64,000 nucleotides of DNA from Anaerolineales bacterium (GTDB taxonomy: Bacteria > Chloroflexota > Anaerolineae > Anaerolineales > Villigracilaceae): assembly GCA_015075725.1 (NCBI GenBank), contig JABTTV010000001.1:3348001-3412000 (forward strand). The letters run 5' to 3'. This document shows, in pieces, positions 16,076 through 25,913 of the stretch. Below the pieces are notes generated by a model that ran no database searches, was not told the origin of the DNA, and saw nothing but the letters and a program-made list of their open reading frames with translations. How positions within the stretch are numbered: position 1 is the stretch's first letter; each line of letters opens with the position of its first letter. A program made the translations under genes and the position numbers.

Positions 16076-18802
16076 ATGGCTATCCAAATTCTGACCACCA
16101 AATTCTACATCCCACCCCTTCCTTCCAAAGTAGTAGTCCGTTCCCGCTTGATCAAACAACTTACAGATGGATTATCTATGGGTCATAAATTGACCCTTAT
16201 CTCCGCCTCTGCCGGTTTTGGCAAAACCACATTGGTCAGAGAATGGATCGCCAGTTGTGGGAGACCCATCGCGTGGCTGTCATTGGATGAAGGGGATAAC
16301 GACCTCACACGCTTTCTGAACTACCTCATTGCGGCTTTACAGACGACCGTCCCAACGATTGGGGTGGAAGTGCTGCGCATGCTTCAATCCGCTCAGCTAC
16401 CACCAATCGAATCGATCCTGACGATTTTTCTCAATGAAATTGCCAGCCTCCCCGATAACATTATCATTGTCCTGGACGACTACCATGTGATTGAAGACAA
16501 AGAGGTTCGCAAGGCTCTGATCTTCCTGTTGGAGCATCTGCCGCCACAAATCCACCTGGTGATCACTACGCGCGAAGATCCGAATCTTCCGTTGGCCCGA
16601 TTACGAGCCCGTGGTCAATTGACCGAATTGCGCGCCACTGACCTGCGATTCACCAATTCCGAAGCTGCCGAATTTCTCAACCAGGGAATGGGATTAAACC
16701 TTTCCGAGGATGATGTCGCCGCATTGGAAGCCCGAACGGAAGGCTGGATCGCCGGCTTGCAACTCGCTGCCATTTCGATGCAGGGGCATAAAGACACCAG
16801 CAACTTCATAAAATCTTTCACCGGCAGTCATCATTTCGTGCTGGACTATCTCGTGGAAGAGGTCTTGCACCGACAAACTGAACGGGTCCAGAATTTCCTG
16901 CTTTGCACTTCCATCCTTGACCGCATGAGTGGTCCTCTTTGCGATGCCGTACTGCTTGATTCGTCGGCATCTGGGCGGGATACTCTGGACCAGCTTGAGC
17001 ACAATAACCTTTTCATCAATCCGCTTGATAATGAGAGAAGTTGGTATCGGTATCATCATCTTTTTGGAGGTTTGTTGCGCCAACGGCTGGGACGAAGCCG
17101 AACACCCGAAGAGATCGCCGGATATCACCTCCGCGCCAGCGAATGGTACGAGAAGAACGATGACCCAACTCAGGCATTCCACCATGCTGTTTCTGCTGGC
17201 GATCTCAATCGAGCAGCAATGTTGGCAGAAAGACATTGGCTGGGAATGAATGAAAGTTTTCAGAATACTGCGTGGCTTGGCTGGGTGAAGCAGCTGCCGG
17301 AAGGGGTGATCCGTTCCCGCCCGGTACTCTGCGTTCAAATGGCATGGTCCTTTATGAATAATGGAGACGTGAACGCGAGCGAGTCCCGGCTTCAGGATGC
17401 AGAACACGTTTTAGATGGTCCACCAGAGAAGATCGTTTTTGTAGAAGACGCCCAATTTCGATCTGTGCGGGCAAGGATTGCCTTTGCACGCGCATACAAT
17501 GCTCAGGCATTGGGCAACGCGTCAGCTACCATGAAATTTGCAGAACAGGCACTTCAACTCACTCCAGATGAAAACGATTATTTGCACGCCCAAACAAATG
17601 CGATTCTAACCAGTGCATATTGGGCAAACGGCGATCTGGATGCCGCCTGCAACTCCATGAGCGACTGGATCGCGAACTCACAGAAGGCTGGCAATTTCCT
17701 GTTTGCCATTGCCAGCGCTTCTGGAAAAGCGGATATCCTGAAGGAGCAGGGACATCTCCGTGATGTGTTAAGAACCTATCAACAATCATTGCAGCTTGCT
17801 TCCGAGCACGAAGCCGTGTCGCAGAGCATCATTGCGCATCATTATTTGGGCTTGGCGATGTTGTACCATGAATTGAAAGACGACGAGTCTGCCGCGCAAC
17901 ACTTTCAAAAGAGCCTGGAATTGGGTCCATACTCGTTCTTGCATGACTGGACTTATCGTAAGTGTCTGGCACAGTCGCGGATGAAGGAATCGGAGGGTGA
18001 TCTCGATTCGGCGCTCGATCTTTTGGATGACGCCAAACTTTATTATGTCAGGTCCCTCATTCCAAATACACAACCTGTGGATGCCATCCAGGCGAGAATT
18101 CACCTCAAGCAGGGACGATTGCCCAAAGCAGAGGAATGGGTACGTGAGCGGGGGCTTTCTGCGAAAGATGATCTTGGTTATTTGCGTGAGTTCGAACACA
18201 TTACACTGGCGCGGGTGCTGATCGCCGAGTATCAGAACAATCGGGAAAAACAAATCATTCTTGAGGGGCTGCACTTATTGGAACGCCTTTTGACCGCAGC
18301 GGAGAATCAAAACAGAATGGGCAGTGCGCTCCAAATTCTGATGGTGACGGCTCTTGCCCACCATGCGGCTGGCAGCACACCCCAGGCATTCGCTTCTCTG
18401 GAGCGATCCTTGCACCTGGCGCAGCCCGAAGGCTACTTCCGGACTTTTGTCGATGAAGGCGAACCCATGCAGGCATTGCTTTCTGCCTTTCAAACGTGGA
18501 TCGAAAAGCAGCCAGGCAGCCAGTATCAGGAACTGCGCGGTTACACCGGAAAACTCCTGTCAGCGTTTGCCCAACCGACGGGCACCGCCAAACAAGCTTC
18601 GGACCTGGTCGAAGCGTTGAGTCCACGTGAGTTGGAAGTGCTGCGTCTCATCGCCCAGGGACTCTCAAATAATGAGATCAGCAAAAAACTTTTCCTGGCA
18701 TTGAACACGGTCAAGGGGCACAATCGGATTATTTTCGACAAATTGCAGGTCCAAAATCGAACCGAAGCCGTTGCCCGCGCCCGCGAATTGGGTCTCCTGT
18801 AA
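16076..18802 (+). CDS. MalT-type LuxR-family transcriptional regulator (STAND ATPase)
   Basis: About 908 residues. The N-terminus ILTTKFYIPPLPSKVVVRSRL is typical of MalT-like regulators and favours ATG 16076; the frame is open to an ATG at 16052. A STAND ATPase follows with Walker A SAGFGKTT (Lys50) and Walker B IIVLDDYH, then TPR-like helices, and a C-terminal LuxR helix-turn-helix (LSPRELEVLRLIAQGLSNNEISKKL). Such proteins bind a signal molecule, oligomerise with ATP and activate transcription. The ligand is unknown. It opens the accessory block and may control the genes after it. Confidence 0.9.
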   Translation: MAIQILTTKFYIPPLPSKVVVRSRLIKQLTDGLSMGHKLTLISASAGFGKTTLVREWIASCGRPIAWLSLDEGDNDLTRFLNYLIAALQTTVPTIGVEVLRMLQSAQLPPIESILTIFLNEIASLPDNIIIVLDDYHVIEDKEVRKALIFLLEHLPPQIHLVITTREDPNLPLARLRARGQLTELRATDLRFTNSEAAEFLNQGMGLNLSEDDVAALEARTEGWIAGLQLAAISMQGHKDTSNFIKSFTGSHHFVLDYLVEEVLHRQTERVQNFLLCTSILDRMSGPLCDAVLLDSSASGRDTLDQLEHNNLFINPLDNERSWYRYHHLFGGLLRQRLGRSRTPEEIAGYHLRASEWYEKNDDPTQAFHHAVSAGDLNRAAMLAERHWLGMNESFQNTAWLGWVKQLPEGVIRSRPVLCVQMAWSFMNNGDVNASESRLQDAEHVLDGPPEKIVFVEDAQFRSVRARIAFARAYNAQALGNASATMKFAEQALQLTPDENDYLHAQTNAILTSAYWANGDLDAACNSMSDWIANSQKAGNFLFAIASASGKADILKEQGHLRDVLRTYQQSLQLASEHEAVSQSIIAHHYLGLAMLYHELKDDESAAQHFQKSLELGPYSFLHDWTYRKCLAQSRMKESEGDLDSALDLLDDAKLYYVRSLIPNTQPVDAIQARIHLKQGRLPKAEEWVRERGLSAKDDLGYLREFEHITLARVLIAEYQNNREKQIILEGLHLLERLLTAAENQNRMGSALQILMVTALAHHAAGSTPQAFASLERSLHLAQPEGYFRTFVDEGEPMQALLSAFQTWIEKQPGSQYQELRGYTGKLLSAFAQPTGTAKQASDLVEALSPRELEVLRLIAQGLSNNEISKKLFLALNTVKGHNRIIFDKLQVQNRTEAVARARELGLL

Positions 18803-18803
18803 G

Positions 18804-18850
18804 GGCTGAGCGCCGAATAGGGGGGTAGCTCATAGTCTTCAGCCTTTTTT
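18804..18850 (+). terminator. Possible terminator after the MalT-like gene
   Basis: GGCTGA (18804-18809) pairs with TCAGCC (18839-18844), followed by TTTTTT. The loop is long (29 bases), so support is modest. Confidence 0.4.
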
Positions 18851-18990
18851 CGCCACTGTACATCCAAAAACAACACCTCCGAACAACACTTAAGTGTCTA
18901 TCCGTTAATACCTCCTGGTAGATAAACTAACTCTACATCCGACATGTGGTACGGGCTGTAATGACCGACCACAAGAGGCAGGAATCGGTA

Positions 18991-19926
18991 ATGACGAATA
19001 AAGACAACCAAAAAACTGACCCAGGTCAGCCAGCCGTTTTTCAAATCCGAATCAAAGGACACCTGAACGAGCAATGGGTGGATTGGTTCGAGGGCATGAA
19101 CATCACCCTGGAAGAGGACGGCAATACACTGTTGACGGGTCCCGTGATCGATCAGGCTGCTTTACACGGATTGCTAAGAAAAGTACGTGATGCAGGCATG
19201 ACGTTGATATCGGTCAATCAATTTTATTTAACCAAAGGAGAAAGAAGCATGGAAACAAAAGTTAACACATACAGAACGACAGCAAAAGTGGTAGGCGCAC
19301 TATACATTTTGGGATTCGTTGTGGGAATTGCGGGATCAATGCTTGGTACACCCGGTCAGCTTGAGACGGTTCCTGCCAGGAGCATGATGATCGCAATTGG
19401 CGGATTGCTTTGGGTGCTCGCCGCAGCTGGTGACGCCGCTCATGGGGTGATGATGTTCCCGATTTTGAAGCAAAGTAACGAACGCATCGCACTCGGTTAT
19501 TTCGCTGCCCGAACCGTGGAAGCCGCCATTATTGCAATCTCGGCTTTGTTTATTCTGCTCCAAATTCCACTGGGCGTTGAATTCATAAAAGCCAGTGCAT
19601 CCGAAACTTCCTACTTTCAATCCCTGAGCGCGCTGTTCGCGCAATCACAGGCGTACACCTATCAGATCGGCATGGTTGCCCTGGGGATGGCTGGCTTGAC
19701 GCTATGCTACGGTCTCTCTCGGGCAAAATTGGTTCCGCAGTTATTTGTCATCTGGGGCTTCATTGGATACGTGAGCTTTCTGGGCGGGTCCATGCTGGAA
19801 ATCCTGGGATTCAATCTACAACTGCTCCACACACTTCCAGGCGGATTGTGGGAGATGTCCATCGGGGTTTGGCTGATCGTCAAGGGCTTCAACTCTGCTG
19901 CATTCGTTTCAGAGTCCGTAAAATAA
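18991..19926 (+). CDS. Fusion of a small soluble domain with a DUF4386 membrane protein
   Basis: Continuous frame of about 311 residues from ATG 18991; in-frame ATGs at 18946 and 18961 are possible. The first 80 residues (FQIRIKGHLNEQWVDWFEGM, then TGPVIDQAALHGLLRKVRDAGM) form a compact domain I remember as a stand-alone small protein near such clusters. The rest, from Met at 19249, is a six-TM DUF4386 protein. That internal ATG is preceded by AAAGGAGAAAGAAGC, a strong ribosome site, so the membrane part may also be made alone. Function of both parts is unknown. Confidence 0.75.
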   Translation: MTNKDNQKTDPGQPAVFQIRIKGHLNEQWVDWFEGMNITLEEDGNTLLTGPVIDQAALHGLLRKVRDAGMTLISVNQFYLTKGERSMETKVNTYRTTAKVVGALYILGFVVGIAGSMLGTPGQLETVPARSMMIAIGGLLWVLAAAGDAAHGVMMFPILKQSNERIALGYFAARTVEAAIIAISALFILLQIPLGVEFIKASASETSYFQSLSALFAQSQAYTYQIGMVALGMAGLTLCYGLSRAKLVPQLFVIWGFIGYVSFLGGSMLEILGFNLQLLHTLPGGLWEMSIGVWLIVKGFNSAAFVSESVK

Positions 19927-19937
19927 AACCAAGCAGG

Positions 19938-19986
19938 CGCGACCCGTCAATCTTGTTGTATTCGCTTGACGTTATGGCCGGGTCGC
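19938..19986. repeat. Inverted repeat after the DUF4386 gene
   Basis: GCGACCCGTCAA and TTGACG...CGGGTCGC can pair in two blocks. There is no T-run, so it is a weak terminator candidate at best. Confidence 0.35.
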
Positions 19987-20016
19987 TCTGAATGAACAAA
20001 AAATAGGAGAAATCAA

Positions 20017-20166
20017 ATGAAAGCAATTGTAACCGCCCAATATGGCTCGCCCGACATTCTGCAACTCAAAGAGGTCAAACGATCCACCCCCAGGGATAAT
20101 GAAATGCTGGTCAAGGTCCATCTGGGATTGGGACTACGATCTCTGTCTCAATACCGCTCTAAATGA
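20017..20166 (+). pseudogene. Truncated N-terminus of an MDR quinone-reductase-like gene
   Basis: Starts with a good ribosome site (ATAGGAGAAATCAA) and encodes MKAIVTAQYGSPDILQLKEV and on to about residue 35 in line with the three MDR genes downstream. It then diverges (LGLGLRSLSQYRSK) and stops at 20164. The remaining 250 bases before the next gene show no MDR similarity and no other gene that I can see. This looks like a broken fourth paralogue. Confidence 0.8.
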
Positions 20167-20414
20167 TATTAAATACGGGAGAATCGTGCTACCTGTCTAG
20201 GCACAAAAGAGTAGGAAAATCTCCGCCAAAAGTCTGATGACAATCTTAACAGGCTATATACAATGGACTAAATACTCTGCTGAGCTTTGACTGTGTATTT
20301 TCCAGGCTGAGATTGAATGATTGGCACATTGCATATACTGGAACCCAAACAGGCAGTGATGCCGGGTATAAAGTTCTGCCCATTACTTAATAGGTTCAAA
20401 AAAAGGAGAATCCA

Positions 20415-21398
20415 ATGAAAGCAATTGTATACACAGAATACGGGTCCCCCGATGTTCTTCAACTCAAGGAGATAACCAAACCGACACCCAAAGACAATGA
20501 AGTCCTTGTAAAAGTTTATGCAGTCTCTGTAAATTCAGGTGACCTCCACCTCCTTAAGGCTGACCCGTTCCTGATCCGCTTGAGTTCGGGGCTGCTGAAA
20601 CCGAAAAACCAGATCCTCGGATCAGACATAGCGGGGCGGGTGGAAGCGGTTGGTAGCAATATAAAGGAGTTTAAGCCGGGCGATGATGTATTCGGGAATA
20701 TCTCGGCGGATGGTTGGGGCGGTTTTGCCGAGTATGTATCCGTTCATGAAGAGGCACTTGCCCTAAAACCGGCCAATATCTCGTTTGAAGAAGCGGCGGC
20801 AATGCCGATGGCGGCATTCACTGCCCTGCAAGGGATACGCCACGCCGGACAGATTCGTCCCGGACAAAAAGTTTTGATCAATGGAGCGTCCGGCGGTGTC
20901 GGCACATTTGCAGTGCAGCTCGCCAAGGCGTTCGGGGCTGAAGTCACCGCGGTGTGCAGCACGAGAAATTTGGATGTGGCGCGCTCGCTCGGCGCAGACC
21001 ATGTCATTGACTACACCAAGGAAGATTTCGCCGCAAATGGAAAAAATTATGACCTGATCCTTGCCACGAATGGAGACCGCTCGATTTCAGATTACAGGCG
21101 CGCGTTGAGACCCAAGGGCGTCTATGTTCATACTGGCGGATCCATGGCGCAAATGACCCAAGCGATGATCCAGGGACCCTGGTATTCAAGGAGCGGTGGC
21201 CAAAAAATGGGTAGCATGGGAGTCGCCAAACCAAACAAAAAAGATCTGCTTATTTTGAAGGAATTGCTTGAAGCTGGCAAAGTAAAGCCTGTGATCGATA
21301 GAACCTACCCGCTAAGTGAAACGGCTGCAGCAATCCGTTATCTTGAAGAAGGACAGGCCAAGGGAAAAGTCGTCATCACCGTGACACAAAACAACTAG
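20415..21398 (+). CDS. MDR-family NAD(P)-dependent oxidoreductase (quinone reductase-like), copy 1
   Basis: A 327-residue medium-chain dehydrogenase. The GroES-like N-terminal half runs to about residue 120; the Rossmann half carries [17 protein letters not shown]. Zinc ligands of classical alcohol dehydrogenases are absent, which places it with quinone oxidoreductases that use NADPH. The start follows AAAAAGGAGAATCC. It is the first of three tandem paralogues separated by 3 and 6 bases, clearly one operon. The physiological substrate cannot be read from the sequence. Confidence 0.9.
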   Translation: MKAIVYTEYGSPDVLQLKEITKPTPKDNEVLVKVYAVSVNSGDLHLLKADPFLIRLSSGLLKPKNQILGSDIAGRVEAVGSNIKEFKPGDDVFGNISADGWGGFAEYVSVHEEALALKPANISFEEAAAMPMAAFTALQGIRHAGQIRPGQKVLINGASGGVGTFAVQLAKAFGAEVTAVCSTRNLDVARSLGADHVIDYTKEDFAANGKNYDLILATNGDRSISDYRRALRPKGVYVHTGGSMAQMTQAMIQGPWYSRSGGQKMGSMGVAKPNKKDLLILKELLEAGKVKPVIDRTYPLSETAAAIRYLEEGQAKGKVVITVTQNN

Positions 21399-21401
21399 AT
21401 T

Positions 21402-22304
21402 ATGAAAGCGATCGTGTGCACAAAAGCTGGCCCTCCGGACGTTTTGCAGCTCCGAGAGGTAGAGAAACCCATGCCCAGGGAAAATGAAGTGCTGGTAAGA
21501 GTACATGCCGCAACCGCAACCGTTGGAGACGTGATACTTCGAAAACTCCATCCCATGTTTTTCCTCCCTCTGCAACTGTTTGGCATGAAAAGGAAAAGAA
21601 TCCCTGGGCATGAGTTGGCCGGCGAAATCGAAGCAATAGGCAAAGGGGCAAAGCGATTTAAGACAGGGGATCGGGTCTTTGGAACGACGACCGGGTTGAG
21701 CGTGGGTGCCAATGCTGAGTATGTCTGCCTTCCTGAAACGTGGAAGGCAGGTGTGCTGGCAACAATGCCGACCAATATGACTTACGAAGAAGCCGCGGCG
21801 ACCCCTGTCGGCGGAATGACGGCATTATATATTCTTCGAAAAGGCAATATCCAGAGAGGGCAGAAGGTTCTGATCTACGGTGCTTCCGGAAGCGTAGGTA
21901 CGTTTGCCGTGCAGATCGCCAAACACTATGGTGCGGAGGTTGGGGGAGTATGCAGTACTGCGAATGTGGAAATGGTGAAGTCTTTGGGAGCCGATCGGGT
22001 TATTGATTACGCCCGAGAGGATTTCACGAAAAGCGGTGAGATCTACGATGTTATTTTTGACGCGGTCGGCAGGACTTCGTTCTATCGTAGTAAAGGCGTG
22101 TTGAAGGAGAAGGGAATCTATCTTTCCGTTCGATCTTCCACCAGCGAAAAAGCCGAGAATCTACTTTTCCTCAAAGAGCTGATTGAGGCAGGGAAAGTTA
22201 GATCCGTCATCGATAGATGCTATCCTCTGGAACAGACCGCCGAGGCTCATCGCTATGTCGAAGCAGGACATAAAAAGGGAAATGTTGTGATCAACGTGAG
22301 GTAA
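21402..22304 (+). CDS. MDR-family oxidoreductase, copy 2 (shortened)
   Basis: A 300-residue paralogue with the same N-terminus ([20 protein letters not shown]) and nucleotide-binding [17 protein letters not shown]. Compared with copies 1 and 3 it lacks about 25-30 residues after the segment [19 protein letters not shown], the part that forms a surface loop near the active site in the others. It follows copy 1 by three bases without its own clear ribosome site, so translation is probably coupled. Confidence 0.88.
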   Translation: MKAIVCTKAGPPDVLQLREVEKPMPRENEVLVRVHAATATVGDVILRKLHPMFFLPLQLFGMKRKRIPGHELAGEIEAIGKGAKRFKTGDRVFGTTTGLSVGANAEYVCLPETWKAGVLATMPTNMTYEEAAATPVGGMTALYILRKGNIQRGQKVLIYGASGSVGTFAVQIAKHYGAEVGGVCSTANVEMVKSLGADRVIDYAREDFTKSGEIYDVIFDAVGRTSFYRSKGVLKEKGIYLSVRSSTSEKAENLLFLKELIEAGKVRSVIDRCYPLEQTAEAHRYVEAGHKKGNVVINVR

Positions 22305-22310
22305 TGTATT

Positions 22311-23309
22311 ATGAAAGTGATTGTGTGGACAAAATATGGATCGCCGGATGTTCTTCAGCTTAAAGAGATAGCCAAACCTTCTCCGAAAGCCAATGAAGTA
22401 CTGATAAAAATCCATGCCACCACGGTCACAGCAGGAGACTGTGAAACTCGGAACCTCAAGATGCCAATCCTCATCGGGCTTCCCATGCGGATGTATGTAG
22501 GTCTCAGAAAACCCAATCGGATAACGGTATTAGGGCAGGAACTCGCGGGAGAAATTGAAGCGATCGGCAAAGATGTAAAACGATTCAAAACAGGGGATCA
22601 GGTTTTTGGGACCACCGGTCTGGGCTTTGGAGCGTATGCCGAATACATTTGCCTCCCCGAAGAATCCACAATGGGAGTGTTGGCAACGAAACCAGCCAAT
22701 ATGACCTACGATGAAGCCGCTGCCGTTCCAACCGGCGGGCTTGAAGCCCTGCATTTTATTAGAAAAGGAAATATCCAGCGCGGAGAAAAGGTTTTGGTCA
22801 TTGGCGCGGGTGGAAGTATCGGGACCTTTGCGGTACAGCTTGCCAAATACTTTGGGGCTGAAGTAACCGGTGTGGACAGCACAGGCAAGCTGGAAATGTT
22901 GCATTCGATCGGCGCAGACGATGTCATTGATTACACCCATGAAGATTTCACCAGGAACGGCGAAATTTATGATGTTATTTTTGACGTACCAGGCACGAGT
23001 TCATTTTCAGGGAGCATAGGATCACTAAAGCAATATGGACGCTATCTCTTGGCGAACCCGGGACTGTCGCATACGCTTCAAGGACCATGGACATCAATGC
23101 GAAGCGGTAAAAAAGTATTCTTTGGAGCAGCAAGCCAAAAGACTGAAGATTTAATTTTCCTCAGAGACCTTACTGAGGCAGGACAATTAAAGGCTGTGAT
23201 CGATCGAAGCTATCCGCTGGAGCAAATTGCCGAAGCTCATCGCTATGTCGAGACAGGACAGAAAAAGGGAAATGTCGTCATTACCGTAAACCATAACACC
23301 ATGACCTAA
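22311..23309 (+). CDS. MDR-family oxidoreductase, copy 3
   Basis: A 332-residue paralogue. Nucleotide-binding motif [17 protein letters not shown]; the loop missing in copy 2 is present here ([18 protein letters not shown]). Copies 2 and 3 share the [27 protein letters not shown] region, so they are closer to each other than to copy 1. The three genes likely arose by tandem duplication and may have different substrates. Confidence 0.9.
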   Translation: MKVIVWTKYGSPDVLQLKEIAKPSPKANEVLIKIHATTVTAGDCETRNLKMPILIGLPMRMYVGLRKPNRITVLGQELAGEIEAIGKDVKRFKTGDQVFGTTGLGFGAYAEYICLPEESTMGVLATKPANMTYDEAAAVPTGGLEALHFIRKGNIQRGEKVLVIGAGGSIGTFAVQLAKYFGAEVTGVDSTGKLEMLHSIGADDVIDYTHEDFTRNGEIYDVIFDVPGTSSFSGSIGSLKQYGRYLLANPGLSHTLQGPWTSMRSGKKVFFGAASQKTEDLIFLRDLTEAGQLKAVIDRSYPLEQIAEAHRYVETGQKKGNVVITVNHNTMT

Positions 23310-23331
23310 AATCCAACAATGGAGAAAAAAC

Positions 23332-23697
23332 ATGGAAACCATTCAAATCAAACTCGCCGCGTTGTGGACATGCCTGATGCTGGCCTACCTGCTTGGCGAT
23401 GTCCTGCGCATCTTCAGCGGCGACTTCAAACCGGGTGAGATCATGGGGCAGAAGCTGAGTCAAGGCATGTGGTTGGGCGTTGCGATTGTGATGCTCGTTC
23501 CGATCCTGATGATCTTTCTCTCACTGATTTTGAATCAACCTGCTCACCGCTGGGTGCATATCCTGGTCGCCGCTTTCTTCTTTCTCTTCAATGCCGTCGG
23601 CTTGCCTACTTATCCATCGTTGTACGACAAATTCCTGATTGTGGTTGGGTTGGGATTCAACTTGATCACCATTTGGTACGCATGGAGTTGGACGTAG
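23332..23697 (+). CDS. DUF6326-type small membrane protein
   Basis: A 121-residue protein with four hydrophobic segments and the conserved start LAALWTCLMLAYLLGDVLRI plus LPTYPSLYDKFLIVVGLGFN near the end, which I recall as DUF6326. The start follows ATGGAGAAAAAAC. It lies 22 bases after the MDR operon, probably in the same transcript. No function is known. Confidence 0.75.
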   Translation: METIQIKLAALWTCLMLAYLLGDVLRIFSGDFKPGEIMGQKLSQGMWLGVAIVMLVPILMIFLSLILNQPAHRWVHILVAAFFFLFNAVGLPTYPSLYDKFLIVVGLGFNLITIWYAWSWT

Positions 23698-23725
23698 TAT
23701 AGGTTCGGTATAAAAAGGAGACAAA

Positions 23726-24433
23726 ATGTCATTCGCCACTTTTTGGACAGAAGATACCCTGACCCCGATCGCTTCGTTACCTGGATTTACAGCGGGTCCT
23801 GCCTCCGATTGGCATGAACTCGCGATGACCAATCACATCTCTCACGGAGAAGTTCTTGAACGACTCAATGATGGGCATCGTCCCTATGTGGCGCGAATGG
23901 ATGGTCAACCGGTTGCGTATGGCTGGCTCGCTACGAGCAAGATATCCATCGGCGAACTCGATATCCATGTTGAACTTCCGCCGGATGATCGTTATCTGTG
24001 GGATTTCGCCACGCTTCCAGATTGGCAGGGTCGGGGACTGTATCCGCGTTTGCTGCAATCCATCCTAGAACGGGAAATCCAAAACGCCAAACGGTTTTGG
24101 ATCATCCACGCGCCGGAAAATCTTCCTTCCGGCGCGGGCATGAGCAAGGCAGGTTTTGAATTTGTGGGACAACTCTCCTACACACCGGATGGGAAAGTAG
24201 GACTTGCACCTTATGCAGATACAACCGAGCGTGCCCGCATCGGCGCAGACCTGTTACGGGTCCGTCTCATTGAATGGGTCCTGGCTCCATGCTGGACCTG
24301 TGGTGAGATGGTTGCAAAACATCCCGACAAAGCAGATGCCAATTCGTGCTGGCCGCCCAAAAGATCCAATGGAAGCGTTTGTTGCTGTGCGAAGGAAGTC
24401 AAAAAATCGAACAGTGCGATCAGTGGTGTTTGA
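23726..24433 (+). CDS. GNAT-family acetyltransferase with Cys-rich tail
   Basis: A 235-residue protein. The GNAT core is seen in ELDIHVELPPDDRYLWDFATLPDWQGRG (cut here to its parts: the beta-4 strand DFATLPDWQ and the acetyl-CoA loop GRGLYPRLL). After the core, the C-terminal 45 residues carry eight or so cysteines in clusters (PCWTCGE and VCCCAKE), unusual for the family. The tail may bind a metal. The start follows AAAAAGGAGACAAA. Substrate unknown. Confidence 0.75.
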   Translation: MSFATFWTEDTLTPIASLPGFTAGPASDWHELAMTNHISHGEVLERLNDGHRPYVARMDGQPVAYGWLATSKISIGELDIHVELPPDDRYLWDFATLPDWQGRGLYPRLLQSILEREIQNAKRFWIIHAPENLPSGAGMSKAGFEFVGQLSYTPDGKVGLAPYADTTERARIGADLLRVRLIEWVLAPCWTCGEMVAKHPDKADANSCWPPKRSNGSVCCCAKEVKKSNSAISGV

Positions 24434-24474
24434 TTGCATGCATACGTAATACCTTGAATTAATGGAAGTGAACC

Positions 24475-24867
24475 ATGCCTCATATAGTTATTTATAACCC
24501 AGAACTACGCATTATTGAATCAAAATTGACCGGGGATATGACTTTAGGCGAAGTCGATGAATTCATTACAAAAATTGCGGAAATAACTAATGTGAAGGAT
24601 TGCCACTTAATATTCATTGATTTTCGCGAGGTGTCACAGAAACTATCGATTCTGGAGATTTATCAATTACCTGACCTTATCAAGAACATCTTCAATTCTT
24701 TTGGCGCAAACGTATCGCTCTGCAAACGAGCGAATGTCGTTGCGAACGATCTGGACGACTATATTTTTCATGAAAATGTCATGGTCAACCGTGGACAAAT
24801 CGAAAAGGTGTTTACTGATATTGACCAGGCAAAAAGATGGTTGATTGAAAATAGAGCCGTTCAATAA
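24475..24867 (+). CDS. Small protein, STAS/SpoIIAA-like fold suspected
   Basis: A 130-residue soluble protein. Alternating strands and helices (IVIYNPELRIIESKLTGDMT, CHLIFIDFREVS, and a terminal DIDQAKRWLIENR) resemble SpoIIAA-like/STAS domains, including the typical DIDQAKRWL ending. No enzyme motif is present. The gene is noticeably AT-richer than its neighbours. Function unknown; possibly an adaptor. Confidence 0.55.
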   Translation: MPHIVIYNPELRIIESKLTGDMTLGEVDEFITKIAEITNVKDCHLIFIDFREVSQKLSILEIYQLPDLIKNIFNSFGANVSLCKRANVVANDLDDYIFHENVMVNRGQIEKVFTDIDQAKRWLIENRAVQ

Positions 24868-24951
24868 GGTCAGCTATGTCCTGACCGTGATGGAAACTAC
24901 CTGATAGAGAAGAGCCTGTGAAACCATTATCTACTAAAAAGGAAAAAAGAG

Positions 24952-25908
24952 ATGAAAACAAGCCTACTCTGGCTAGGCAGAGTTTTGGTTTCGATTATGG
25001 GATTGGCGTTGGTGGGAGCCATTTACGAGTCTGTGGCTGAAGCTGCTGATGCAAAAGCATATCCGCCGCCCGGTCAATTGGTGGACGTTGGCGGACACCG
25101 CCTGCATATCAACTGCATCGGCACCGGTAGTCCTACTGTAGTGATCGAGGCTGGATTGGGTGATTGGTCAACATCGTGGGGAGGAACAGTACAACCAGAT
25201 GTATCGAAGACGACCCGGGTCTGCACTTATGATCGCGCTGGCATGGGCTGGAGCGATCCGGGTCCACTCCCGCGTGATGCGGCCCATTTCGCACAGGAAC
25301 TGCATACTCTATTGCAGAACGCTAATGTTCCGGGACCTTATATCATGGTCGGGCATTCACTTGGTGGTGCTGCCGTACGAGTATTTGTCCACGACTATGT
25401 GTCAGAAGTGGCGGGAGTTGTTTTAATAGAATCGATGAATCCGAAACAAAGTACCCTGTCACCAGAGGTACTGTCTCAGTCGGAATCGCGATCTCAGCCA
25501 TATTCCTTTCAGGCCACATTGGCTCGTTTCGGAGTTGCTCGCTTGCTGGTGAAAGTACCTGCAATTGCTCCCAGTATGCAAGCCGGTGAGGAAGCCTACT
25601 ATCCGCTATATGTTCGTCCGCAATCTTTTCAAACGACTGATAACGAAGGACAGGGGATGCCAGCCTCTTTAGCACAAGCGGCTGCCGTGAAGACCTTCGG
25701 CGACCTGCCGTTGATAGTTCTAACCGGCAAACAGAATGACATTCCAGGTTGGACCGAATGGCAGTCTGAACTGCTCCAGTTGTCATCCCACAGCCAGCAA
25801 ATGTTTGCAGAAAACAGCGGTCACAATATTCAAGTGGATGAGCCGCAGGCCGCCGTTGCAGCAATCCTCCAAATGGTTCAGCAAGTTCGTGAGATGGAAT
25901 CGAAGTAG
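24952..25908 (+). CDS. Alpha/beta-fold hydrolase, membrane-anchored or exported
   Basis: A 318-residue protein with an N-terminal hydrophobic segment (residues 5-24). The hydrolase core has TVVIEAGLGDWSTSW (oxyanion region), TYDRAGMGWSDPGP, the nucleophile elbow GHSLGG (Ser136) and the late His in SGHNIQVDEP. The acid lies in the LIVLTGKQND region. Members split esters, epoxides or haloalkanes; substrate not inferable. It is 5 bases ahead of the beta-lactamase-fold gene, so the two are one operon. Confidence 0.85.
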   Translation: MKTSLLWLGRVLVSIMGLALVGAIYESVAEAADAKAYPPPGQLVDVGGHRLHINCIGTGSPTVVIEAGLGDWSTSWGGTVQPDVSKTTRVCTYDRAGMGWSDPGPLPRDAAHFAQELHTLLQNANVPGPYIMVGHSLGGAAVRVFVHDYVSEVAGVVLIESMNPKQSTLSPEVLSQSESRSQPYSFQATLARFGVARLLVKVPAIAPSMQAGEEAYYPLYVRPQSFQTTDNEGQGMPASLAQAAAVKTFGDLPLIVLTGKQNDIPGWTEWQSELLQLSSHSQQMFAENSGHNIQVDEPQAAVAAILQMVQQVREMESK

Positions 25909-25913
25909 GCTTT

